DNA of 32,880 nucleotides, from NCBI GenBank assembly GCA_010014835.2, contig JAAAKB020000010.1:531891-564770 (forward strand), read 5' to 3'. Of this stretch, positions 1-8,730 are shown piece by piece. This DNA is from Apostichopus leukothele. Taxonomy: Eukaryota > Echinodermata > Holothuroidea > Aspidochirotida > Stichopodidae. The number at the start of each line of letters is the position of its first letter. The first letter of the stretch is position 1. The position numbers and the translations under genes were made by a program. The notes under the pieces were generated by a model. It did not search any database. It worked only from the letters and a program-made list of their open reading frames with translations, and was not told where the DNA came from.

Positions 1-179
1 TAAAAAAAACTCCCCCCCCCCCCCCCGCCCCCTAACCCTATCCTAGGTACACATCTGACAACAAACTATCAAATACACCTTTTTTTGGTCAAAATATTTG
101 TGTGACAGCAAAATACTTAATAGCAAATCGACACAGCAGCTGGTTTGCAGCAGGCGACAGCGTTGTCATGGTTACTTAC

Positions 180-334
180 CTTAATGAATGGGCTACCACT
201 CATACTGCTGGAGCCTACACTACTCGTACTGCACTCTGACGGAGACCTTGATCTCCTGAAGGCTGCCATGGACTGACTGACCCCGGACGATAAGATAAAC
301 TTCTCTTTGATCTCAATGTTAGTTCTGCCTTTGG
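180..334 (-). CDS. MACF1: Spectraplakin exon: end of GAS2 region and start of C-terminal tail
   Basis: 155 nt, 2 nt of a split codon plus 51 codons, ending in phase 0. The peptide [18 protein letters not shown] continues [16 protein letters not shown] and then a Ser-rich stretch. It matches AKGRTNMELREKFILADG and MAAFRPRGRRSRPSS of MACF1. The tail is microtubule-binding in the family and in vertebrates carries SxIP motifs for EB1; none is seen before the exon ends. Donor is AAG|gtaagt, so at least one more exon lies outside the window. Confidence 0.94.
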
Positions 335-3300
335 CTGTGAAATTGTAAACAAATAGACACAAATTGATGCAGATTACGTGAGGAATGGTATGAAGGTATG
401 TCTCAATGATATTGATGTTAGCCAATCATTATCTTTACACATTTGAAAATCCGCCCTTTAGTCAGACTACCATCATTTTTTCGCCACTGCCCACTTCTTC
501 ACCTTTCAAGGTCTTTAGTCTGGAACGTTAGCATGTGTGTTACATAATCAATTCGCCAAGCCTAGCAAAGAAACAAGCTTGGGAAAGTCACTTCCTGAGC
601 TCAAATTTCCTGTGAGAGCCTTTCAAAATGCCCAAGGCAGGTAACTGTTATGGCAGTGGTATTAAAGGGTGCTTTTTCTAATGAGTAAAGCTATTCAGAA
701 GTCATATCTGAGATCATTTAAATTCAAGACCACACACAAGTAAAACCATTTTTGCCTTTTTTCAGGTATTTTCCAAGATACTGTACCATCTTTATTATCC
801 CTTTCTCTTATCACTAGTTTTTCAAGCAGATACCATTTCATTACTGTCCGTTTCATTCCCTATACCTTTATAGGTTTGGTGAAAAACTTGTAACCCACAT
901 CAGAATTTCTGTCTCATTGATGTTCCAAGAACCTCGGTTGTGACTAAGAGCAGACTGGGTTATTTTAGTTTAAATAACATTCGGGATGAACTCTCCATTT
1001 TCATTTCAACAAATGAATTAAAATATAAAAGGGATTTTCCAAGTATTTTTCTACTTTACGAGCACAAACCTCTGCAAGGATCGTTCTTGACCAGGAATTC
1101 ATCTAGTGCCATCCATCCACCTCCTACTCTTACCATCACAGTGCTGCGAAGGATGCGGACTAGCCTCATCATCTGAGAATCGCCAAACTGTTAGACGAAA
1201 CAGGAACAGTTGCGATAAGAACACACACACTATGATCAAAATATTCACTGATATAGGTAGTACATACTTAACTAATGCTGAACCTAATGTTATTATTAAG
1301 AATAACGAAAGGGGTAATATTAAATCCAGGAGGATGAGTTGCTGGGAAGAGATGTTATGCAAGAGTTGCTATTAGTTTTAGCTTTTAAGGAATGCACAGG
1401 TATGGCTTCTCCTAAAGTTTTACCATCAAGATCATAAACACTGCCAAATGACATGTTAAATGACAACAGATAAAAGTAGAGTAATGGAGATGGAAAAATA
1501 ATTGCAGTTGAATTTCTATTGATGATATTGTTATTATTATTTTCTTGAAGGGGCTGGAGGATGGATTTTTCTTTTCTTTAAGTGACTGACCCTGTATTTG
1601 CTCTCTCCCAACTTTTGGACTTTAAATTTCTTGGTACACTGACACTTGCACACCTGTCTCTCCACCTGTAAGTAATAAAATATAAATATAAGTAATAAAA
1701 TAAAATAAAAATAATAAAAAATAAATAATAAATAAATAAAAAATAGTCATAAATAATAAAAAATAATAATAAAATATAAGTAATAAAATACCCTACCCTA
1801 ACCTTCATTCATTGGAACATTCCACAATCTCTGAACAGTATAGTATTTATAATAAACATGTTTACCAGAAAATGTGAAATAATTTGTGATACAAAATTTG
1901 TGTAAATTGATAAGATTGACAGAAACACCTGCCAATTTCCTCTAATGATACTGGAAATGTAAATATTTAAATCAAAGTAGTCTTAAAACACAGCACAATG
2001 AGAAACTAAAGCTTTTAATGATATTAAATATGCATGTATGCTCTGAAGTTAATAGGACAAAAGCTGACATATTGATGAAAAGCAAAAGGTATGTCAAAAT
2101 CTCTGTTTACCTCGTTTGCTATTTTTTCAGCCTCGGAGGCAGGTTGCTTGCTTCGTTCAGAATCTGGATACAGGGCATTCAAAAACTTTTTGTAGTCGAT
2201 GAATCCCTCATTCAGGGGATCAAGATAATCCACCACTGCGTTCATCTCTGGTTGGGTTGTATCAAAGTCTGTGAAGCAAGAAGGACATCACATGAGACCA
2301 ATTCATTGGAATGGTTTAGTTTTCAACATTGAAAGGGTAAGAGTTGATGCAAATCTCTTTCACACTTATTGACACGACAAAGTTCTTGGACAATAACATT
2401 TGCTGGGCCATTTTGTACCGACTTTCATTTAAGTTAGTGCTGAAATATGCAGATGATCACCCAGCTTAAAATAATTTACCTTTCTCAGTAAAAAGATTTC
2501 TAAACTAATCATTCAAGATTTAGCTTTTAAGAGTGTTAAGACCTGAGCATTCTGAACCTCAAAAATTTGCATGACAACAAAAGTACAATTCTCTGTAGAT
2601 TAGCATATGAAAATGGTTGAAAATGGGTTATGGTGGACATGTAACAGATGAATGCACAATAGTGTTGTATCTGGAAGTCTAGCTAACAAGTCTGGAGTTC
2701 AACCAATAAGGGAGTCTTTCTGATATTCTTATAAGTTTTAGTTGTAACCAGGTTGAAACTTCCTAAGTTATACCCAGAGGAGGGAATATATTAAAATTCA
2801 TCCAGTTACAACAAAACAAAATACTTGTGGTTTTACTTGGAAATGCATGCCTACAAGTGCACATAGCAGTGATTATACAGTGCTACATAATACTGAATAA
2901 ACATATATATAAACAGAGGATTACAGATAGGTACTGTAGCCAATACATCGGGATGACAGTAATTCAAATCAGTCTACAGATGATGCTTTGACATAAATGC
3001 AGTTTACAACAAGGAGGTAAGCAGAGTAACCATAGAAATATAATATATACGTACACCATTCCAAATAATAAGGGTGAAAGGGAAGATTTAAACAGGCTAA
3101 AAAAACAAAATATATCAAGATGATATGGGCAGTGGCTCTAACCACACTCAATTAGGAATGAATATTGGTAGGGACTTGACAGGGACTTAACAGACTTAAC
3201 AGGGACTTGACAACTGTTTGCTGCTATCACCTGTCAGACGGGAGCAAGGTTCTTGGAAGGCCATAATGGTAACAACTTGTCATAGATGATATGAAGTCAA

Positions 3301-6300
3301 TTAAGAACTGATATTGGGATATTAGTAAAGATGTTAAAAGGGTCTGCTAACACTGTAGAGAAATGTGTAATAATGAATATGGGACAGTGAGGGATAACCC
3401 TGTTAAATGCACTGAATGAATAATGTTTAAACAGCTTCTAGATAATAACGAATGTAATAATAAAGAAGGAAGGGTCTATTGTTTATAGGTGATACTAGCA
3501 GTTAAGATTCCTGCCTTCTACATCGTCTCTGCTGGTTAACTACATGTTTCTCAATGGTCACATACTTACGAGGAGCACTTAGAAAGTCAAGAGGATTAGT
3601 AAACACTGATCCTGTAGATGTAAACGGTTCTTAAAACATCAGCAAAACTGACAAAGATGTCACAGTGAAAGACTGAAGTATAAAACTTAGCCAAGATACC
3701 GTCAACAAAATTGCTCTCTGCTTTTATCCTCATCCTTCTTATATCCTTTTTTAATCCCAATCATGCACCAATTCTTACTCACCAAGAATTAATTTTCTTC
3801 CAACTTTTCATCTTAATCCCCTTTGCTGCATTTTTTGTTCATCCAATAATCCTGCATTACTTTATTTCCAGCACACATCACACTTAATCTCCTTCCTTGA
3901 TCCCCCCTGCTGCATTCTTTGTTCATCCAATAATCCTGCATTACTTTATTTCCAGCACACATCACACTTAATCTCATTCCTTGATCCCCCCAGTCCTACA
4001 TCCCTCTCCTAACTAATCTTCAAATCCTACACCCTTTTCGTAGACCCATTTTGAATTCTTTTCTTTCCAAAATCCCTTTCTTTTTCCACTGCATATTTGC
4101 TTCCCTCTTATCAGAACCAAATTGTAATTATCTGTCTGTCTTACTTTTTGGCCTTCTTAATCTCCAATATTCTATTAAACACTTTATGAATCACTCTGCC
4201 TCTCCAGTCCATCCATTTGCCCACTCCTCCATCAATCATAATTAGTTGACATTTTACTATTATCCAGGCCTCTTTTACTGTGATACCTGCAGGTTGCATT
4301 TAATGGGGTAAGGTAAGGTAATATATGTTGACTTTAAAGCAGTGGACAATACATAGCAACCATACATGAACAACACAGCAAAGGATAAGGTACATCCACT
4401 TGTTAGTCTTACAGAAGGTAATAGGATCCGCTGAAGAAAGGTACGTCAAAGAGATTAGAAAGATTTAGGCAGATTAAAACAGTCAAAGAGCCTGGTAGCT
4501 TTATGAACAGGATTAACACTTTAAGTACAGGTATAGAAATAAGTTAATTGAAAGAAGGAAATAAAGAATGCTGTCATATCAAGCTATTGTCTATTGAAGC
4601 CAAACAAGCTTAAATACCACAGCTGCATTTTAACTGAACAACTACTTCTCACAATGTTATGGCAGATTCTCGCTGACCAGGAAAGTTACTGAACTCTGGG
4701 AGAATTTCCTAAAGACATAAGCCCTTTTCAGAATAACAAATACTAAGACATTTTGTGATTGTTAAATTTGGCAATGCACTAACTTCACTATCTTGCCTGA
4801 CTTTTGGAAAGAAAGGTGATCCTTGTCATAAACCATTGAACTCAAAACTATTAATCACAAACTAATTGTGTGGACAATGAGAGAATTTGTTGCACTGCTT
4901 TCCAGATAGCATTGTCATCAATAACAGATTCCATAACTTAAAAGTGAAATTGTGTTATCTTCAAAGAATCATCCCTGAAAGGCCAACAAATTTGTCATGC
5001 TTAAGGTCGTCTAAATTACTTCCAAATTTGGTCTACAATTCCTTAAATTTCTAAAGTACAATCTTAAAGATTCTTACTGCTGGGAATCGATGGATGCCAT
5101 TAAGAATACCAATATGAGACCTCTGTATCAAAGAATGCTTTGGAATGAACAAATAAATTTGGGATCAAAGTGGGTGACCACTTTGTAAAATTCTAGCCAA
5201 TTTTCAGATGGTTACAAAGGTATTGCCAATTAGTCTGGACTTACAACAAAATTAGATAATAAATAGGTTACTAATTAATTCAGCAAGGAGTATAATATAA
5301 CTTACTTGAACCCGCCACACCATCGATAAAATCTTTGCGAGACAATTTGCCATCTCGATCATGGTCCAGCTTTCTGAAGAAGTCCATCACTCTTGCTTTC
5401 TTGTGCTGCATCCACTTGAGGTATCGGGCACGCCAATCCTCAAAGTTAAAGTTTTTCATGCTTTGAAGCTAGGAAATGAAAGAGCAACATTTAAATTAAA
5501 ACCTTATTATTTATTTCACCCTGTTGTGTCAGTCTTTTATCAATAAAACTTACTATATTATTTGTTGGTAGCATAACAATCACAACAAAGCCATACAGAG
5601 ATATTTTCTACTGTGATTACAATTTAACAGGAATTATGTTGACATTTACCTGCCAGGCACACAAATCATACACCATTGGGTCTTGTAGCCAGTATGACTA
5701 CTTAGCATAAGGCAAAGATGACAGGAATTATGTTTACATTAATGTGCCAGGCACACACATCTTACACCATTGGGGGAAGGGGGGGGGGGTCTTGCAGAGC
5801 CGGTATGACTACCAAGCACCTGTACAACAATCAATAAGTGATACACCACATCCAGTAAGAGACTGCAACATATTTGTTATCCATATTACAGATAATTCTA
5901 TTCCAGACAGGAATCATTTCACATCCTTGTCACAGCTAGTTGTATAGTCCTTCGTACCTCGTTCTGCTTCTCTTGGACATCTTGCAGGGCCCTTCGTCTG
6001 TTCATGGCCCTCAGCCAGACATTCTTCCATTGGTTGTCCAGAGCTGCTATTTTGGGATTCTTTACTGGGTCAGCAGCAGGGCTGGCATCTCTGCTCCTGG
6101 GGCGACTTGACCTACCTCTCCGTGAGCGGTCAAAGCTGATGGGTATGCCGCTGTTTGAATCAACAGATCTCTTTCTCTTGTGAGGTTTGACGAGACGATC
6201 AATGTCTGGTTGCTTGGATGCTACAGACTCTTCAAAGTGCTGCGGATATACAGAGAAGATTTCGTGTTTTATTCCGATATTTAATTCATTCTTTCATTAT

Positions 6301-8343
6301 TTCTCTTTATGTGTAAGATACTAAAATATAATCGATTATAAAAGTATTGAACCAATTCAGAAACTGAAGGGACTTAAATTTCCGCTATATTTACAAATTG
6401 AGAACAGAAAATTGACTTCAACATTGTAATTCTGAGGTCAGTGGTTGCCTAACATTCTATAACTATTGCTGTTTCAAAATGAACAGATGCACTTTTCAAC
6501 ATTCTCTGGCTGCTATGAAAATGTGTCTACATTTGTATTACATTTTACAAACACAAATGACATTGAGCACCCAAGACTTGAACATCATGTGAGGAACCAT
6601 ATAAACACATTCTATCTTAACCACTGTTAACTAAAACTTACAAATGAATAGACACAAAGACATAAAGGAACAGCTACTTGAAATGCACAAAGCTGTCTAA
6701 ATGCCCTGATCCTTATACTTTAGCTGTTTACATAATGTCCAATTGATTGAAAACATATAAAGTAAGTCATTCTACAAGCAGTGTATTCATAGTTAATACT
6801 TACATTATGTTCTTCCAAGAGTTTCTCCACCACTTCCATATCTTCTGGAATGGGTTCTATCTCTTGTTGAGCTAACTTGTGTTCTGCATCCTCCAAGAAC
6901 TCCATCACTTGATCCAGGAGTTCTGCGTCATCTTGGACTTTCCTTAAGGCATCGTTGAGGCGAGATTCCTTCTGCTCACTCAGAGCTTGAATCTACAAAC
7001 AAAATGTCAAGTTATGAATTCCACTAGCAGGAGAAAGAGAGCGCTAGACATGGTTCCCTTACAATATAAAATTATTTCTCTCAAATTGTTAATATTAATT
7101 TCCAATGGTAGCTCAACAAATGCAGACATTGAAGATTTTACATATTATTGTTCCAAAATATGATCAACATAACAAATATGCCAATGATGTTCAAATTGTT
7201 TAAAGGCGTTTAATTACAATCTAGACTTAAAAATATCAATACCTTTTTAATTGTCCCATTCAGCCTTCATTAAGGATGTGAATATTCAAAATAACAAAAC
7301 AGTAAAATTCCAATTATTCCGAACACCAAATTTTCGGAACCTGCCATCAGTTCATTACTGAAAAGTCTGGATGCCTAGTGTTATTTATTCCAAGTACTGT
7401 ACAGAACTCATATTGTGTACAACGTAAATTTGGTAACTTACATAACGATCAGCTCTCAAATTCTTTTGACAAAGAATCTATATTTTCATTCAGTCTTCCA
7501 ATTTTTTTGTATATTTTCGAATGCAATCGTCAATTAATCAATTTAGAGGGCATAATATCACATAACATGGGTGTCTTTTTGTGAAAAATTAGTTAATTGA
7601 TGAAAACTTGATTATCTGAATTTTCAATTATCCGAACTACCTTCGGTCCCGACCAGTCAGGGTCTTACTGGATTAGCAAATCTCAAAGATAATGCAAGAG
7701 AATAGAAATTGATACTAACATCTTCCCATCTAGCATTGAGGATTCCAAGATGGCGTTTAACGATTGGAATGGCGTCTGGGTGGCACTTGGATAAGATGTC
7801 TTCTCCTTGCCTGATCACATCATTCAGACGATTCTTCTCAGCATCCAGCATCCGCTTAGCATCCTGAAATTAAGAGAAAAGAAGATCAAATTAGCATCCG
7901 CTTAGCATCCTGAAATAAGGAGAAACACAGATTAAATTACAGTTAAGATAAGCTGGCTAAATATTGACAGCGTTGTTAAATACTTCAGTACCAAGAAAGT
8001 CCTCACTGAAGAATAATAAATGTTGAAATTCAAATATCAATGAAACAACATTTCTAAAAGTTGGAATTCAATATGCATGAAAAGTAACGATGATCGAGCC
8101 AGATGCTAACAAATTACTTATTTTTTTCAGAAAGTCAAGAACTTTCAGAGATTTTCAAACTTTTTTAAATTTGAAAATTCTTTACATATTTATTATGACT
8201 ACTCATCGCAATACCTTGTGATTCTCCAGCTGTTCTGTGAGTTTGTCTTCACTCTCTGCTAACGGACCTGAAAACTTCATGCTGTGTTCTGTTGCAGCAA
8301 AGGAGTCTAAGAGATTTTGTACGGCCGAGTTGAATTCCTCTGC
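180..8343 (-). CDS. MACF1: Spectraplakin (MACF1/dystonin/Shot family), C-terminal part, nine exons
   Basis: Gene-level entry; exons are listed separately. Nine minus-strand exons (8343-8215, 7863-7720, 6992-6804, 6239-5958, 5468-5306, 2268-2111, 1665-1591, 1187-1070, 334-180) have AG acceptors and GT donors, and their phases match at all eight junctions, giving 471 codons without a stop. In the joined fragment, residues 1-154 are the end of the spectrin-repeat rod, 155-248 include a basic Ser/Arg-rich linker, 283-294 and 319-330 are the EF-hand loops, about 356-422 are the GAS2 domain, and 423-471 begin the Ser-rich tail. Order and sequence follow the C-terminus of MACF1/dystonin. Known role of the family: giant cytolinkers joining actin and microtubules; GAS2 and the tail bind microtubules. 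The N-terminal actin-binding part and most of the rod are not seen, and the tail continues below position 180. The family assignment is secure; whether to call it MACF1 or DST is arbitrary, since invertebrates usually have one spectraplakin. Confidence 0.93.
335..1069 (-). other. Spectraplakin intron (tail exon to GAS2 exon)
   Basis: 735 bp of AT-rich intron. I see no exon, RNA gene or clear repeat in it. Confidence 0.8.
1070..1187 (-). CDS. MACF1: Spectraplakin exon: GAS2 domain, second part
   Basis: 118 nt, phase 0 in and phase 1 out. The peptide starts [18 protein letters not shown], followed by [20 protein letters not shown]. This is the most conserved stretch of GAS2 domains and nearly identical to MACF1. 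The acceptor cgtctaacag is followed by TTTGGC. Joining to the previous exon gives KYR-FGDSQ, the form without the FFLGNQ residues present in some MACF1 sequences. The last base G joins CC of the next exon to make Ala. Confidence 0.95.
1188..1590 (-). other. Spectraplakin intron inside the GAS2 domain
   Basis: 403 bp. I looked for a micro-exon coding FFLGNQ, which some MACF1 forms have at this junction, and saw none. Nothing else is recognisable apart from a short ATT-rich stretch near 1525-1540. Confidence 0.7.
1591..1665 (-). CDS. MACF1: Spectraplakin exon: GAS2 domain, first part
   Basis: 75 nt, 25 codons, phase 0 in and out: [14 protein letters not shown], then [11 protein letters not shown]. 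It matches the GAS2 start [25 protein letters not shown]. The cysteines CKCQC are typical of the domain. The exon is too short to have been noticed by length alone. The donor is AGG|gtcagt, a less common but acceptable site. The acceptor (ttacttacag) lies only about 9 nt from a (TTTTA)n low-complexity array that fills the upstream intron end. Confidence 0.9.
1674..1788. repeat. (TAAAA)n-type low-complexity array next to a splice acceptor
   Basis: About 115 bp of imperfect ATAAA/TAAAA units on the plus strand. In the sense of the spectraplakin gene it reads as (TTTTA)n and ends about 9 nt from the acceptor of the first GAS2 exon (1665). It may serve as the pyrimidine-rich tract. Confidence 0.9.
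2111..2268 (-). CDS. MACF1: Spectraplakin exon: EF-hand 2 (degenerate loop)
   Basis: 158 nt, starting with 2 nt of a split codon and ending in phase 0. The peptide has the motif [14 protein letters not shown] before the loop, where MACF1 reads TSRLEMSAVADIFD. The loop is [12 protein letters not shown], with Leu at position 3 and Lys at position 12, where the family has Asp/Asn and Glu. It is therefore unlikely to bind calcium in the usual way. It continues FLNALYP and ends EAEKIANE, which leads straight into the GAS2 domain. Donor is GAG|gtaaac. Confidence 0.94.
2269..5305 (-). other. Large spectraplakin intron between the two EF-hand exons
   Basis: 3037 bp, the largest intron found between recognised spectraplakin exons. 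It contains an 84-bp tandem duplication (3824-3991) and a pyrimidine-rich belt at about 3720-4240 on the plus strand. No coding exon is recognised. Confidence 0.75.
3824..3991. repeat. 84-bp tandem duplication, two copies
   Basis: Copies at about 3824-3907 and 3908-3991 share the run from tgctgcat through ttgttcatccaataatcc to the ttgatcccccc end, with only a few differences. The near identity suggests a recent duplication in the intron. Confidence 0.9.
5306..5468 (-). CDS. MACF1: Spectraplakin exon: EF-hand 1
   Basis: 163 nt, phase 0 in and phase 1 out (last base A joins AC of the next exon to give Asn). The motif [20 protein letters not shown] leads into the EF-hand helix MDFFRKL. The 12-residue loop is [12 protein letters not shown]. 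Loop positions 1, 3, 5, 6 (Gly), 7 and 9 are normal. Position 12 is Asp instead of the usual Glu; this change is known in other EF-hands to favour magnesium or weaken calcium binding. The helix DFIDGV follows. Donor is A|gtaagt. Confidence 0.94.
5628..5811. repeat. Diverged tandem duplication of about 94 bp with poly-G insertion
   Basis: Copies begin at 5628 and 5722 with caggaattatgtt and caggaattatgttt. Both contain tgccaggcacaca, tacaccattggg and tatgactac. The second copy has gained a G-rich run (about 5773-5789). It lies in the intron between the EF-hand 1 exon and the linker exon (5469-5957), which holds nothing else I can identify. Confidence 0.85.
5958..6239 (-). CDS. MACF1: Spectraplakin exon: end of rod and basic Ser/Arg-rich linker
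   Basis: 282 nt, 94 codons, phase 0 in and out. It starts [18 protein letters not shown], matching the MACF1 motif KQPDVDKV. A basic stretch rich in Arg and Ser follows (around residues 173-205 of the joined fragment, including [17 protein letters not shown]). The exon ends with a helix containing [16 protein letters not shown], which matches QVWLLALERRRKLNDAL. The basic linker is the least conserved part, as expected for this region. Acceptor is tatatccgcag; donor is GAG|gtacga. Confidence 0.93.
6240..6803 (-). other. Spectraplakin intron (linker exon to last spectrin repeat)
   Basis: 564 bp, AT-rich. No exon or repeat recognised. Confidence 0.75.
6804..6992 (-). CDS. MACF1: Spectraplakin exon: last spectrin repeat
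   Basis: 189 nt, 63 codons, phase 0 in and out. The peptide contains the string [19 protein letters not shown] followed by [18 protein letters not shown]. This corresponds to the MACF1 segment ending VIPQEIEEVKALIAEHQ, the final helices of the rod before the linker. Acceptor is ttttgtttgtag; donor is AAT|gtaagt, close to consensus. Confidence 0.93.
7300..7670. mobile_element. Pogo/Tigger-like MITE, copy 1 (371 bp)
   Basis: The left end starts CAGTAAAATTCCAATTATTC and the right end, read on the minus strand, starts CAGTAAGACCCTGAC. Both ends carry imperfect inverted TTATCCGAAC-type motifs. The internal string ttccaagtactgtacag and the right-end string ccttcggtcccg recur in the element at 27768-28608. 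No transposase reading frame is present, so it is non-autonomous. CAG-type inverted ends with TTATCCGAA motifs are typical of pogo/Tigger elements; the superfamily call is inference, and a TA target-site duplication is not clear. It sits in the spectraplakin intron 6993-7719. Confidence 0.7.
7720..7863 (-). CDS. MACF1: Spectraplakin exon: spectrin-repeat segment with duplicated acceptor
   Basis: 144 nt, 48 codons, phase 0 in and out. The peptide starts [17 protein letters not shown] and includes the motif [12 protein letters not shown]. It matches the CHPDSITTIKH stretch in the last spectrin repeats of MACF1. The acceptor is a good pyrimidine-rich site (ctcttaatttcag) and the donor is GAT|gttagt, slightly weak at position +3. 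The acceptor and the first 17 nt of the exon are repeated 46 bp upstream; see the separate repeat entry and finding. Confidence 0.92.
7847..7938. repeat. 46-bp tandem duplication spanning a splice acceptor
   Basis: Units 7847-7892 and 7893-7938. The first 24 bp (agcatccgcttagcatcctg and four more) are identical; the rest is slightly diverged. In the minus-strand sense each unit carries a pyrimidine tract, ttcag and GATGCTAAGCGG, so the 3' splice site of the exon starting at 7863 exists twice. The second acceptor would start an exon at 7909. Confidence 0.92.
8215..8343 (-). CDS. MACF1: Spectraplakin exon: spectrin-repeat segment (first exon seen)
   Basis: 129 nt, 43 codons, phase 0 in and out. 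The peptide opens [15 protein letters not shown] and ends [10 protein letters not shown]. It aligns with the MACF1 rod segment that reads EEFHRNLEALLDWL and ends IEEHK. The acceptor is ccaacag at 8344 onward on the minus strand and the donor is AAG|gtattg. This is the most 5' spectraplakin exon I can recognise; the next rod exon upstream was not found in the roughly 8 kb above it. The amphipathic heptad pattern fits a spectrin helix. Confidence 0.88.
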
Positions 8344-8689
8344 CTGTTGGTCCAAAACAATATCCAGGAATAATTAATAGTCTGTCAAAGTGTATGTATA
8401 TAATGTTTGTTAGAATTATCATTTATAACAAGGTCAAAAATGCACGCTGTCTTTTCCGATTTATTTGTTCACGGATGGTGGGGGTGGGGGTGACGTGTTT
8501 CTGGAGCTGCTAATGGGAAGGAAATTTACAAATGTTAAGATTATGCATTCACAGCCTGGTGGATTTGCAAAAGTGATATAAATCCAATGCTGACTATCTT
8601 ATCGTAGTTTCAAACTTTGGAAATTTATTAAATGTTCCATGACTTTCGGCTCTGGAAAACTGACGATGCCTTGTTTAATATTTATAATT

Positions 8690-8730
8690 AATATATATAT
8701 ATCTTTATATATATTTATATATTTTAATAT
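8690..8730. repeat. AT-dinucleotide tract flanked by direct repeats
   Basis: A TATATA-rich tract is flanked on both sides by the 15-bp direct repeat gtttaatatttataa (about 8670 and 8730). It is probably a simple-sequence expansion. Confidence 0.7.

Noticed and set aside
1-50. Telomere-like CCCTAACCCTA near the window start (also near 1790-1800)
   Set aside because: Only one or two units occur, within C-rich low-complexity DNA and next to a spectraplakin exon. It is not a telomeric array.
1106-1375. Plus-strand frames over the GAS2 exons
   Set aside because: They are shadows of the real minus-strand exons, whose conserved GAS2 sequence and phase-matched splice sites decide the strand.
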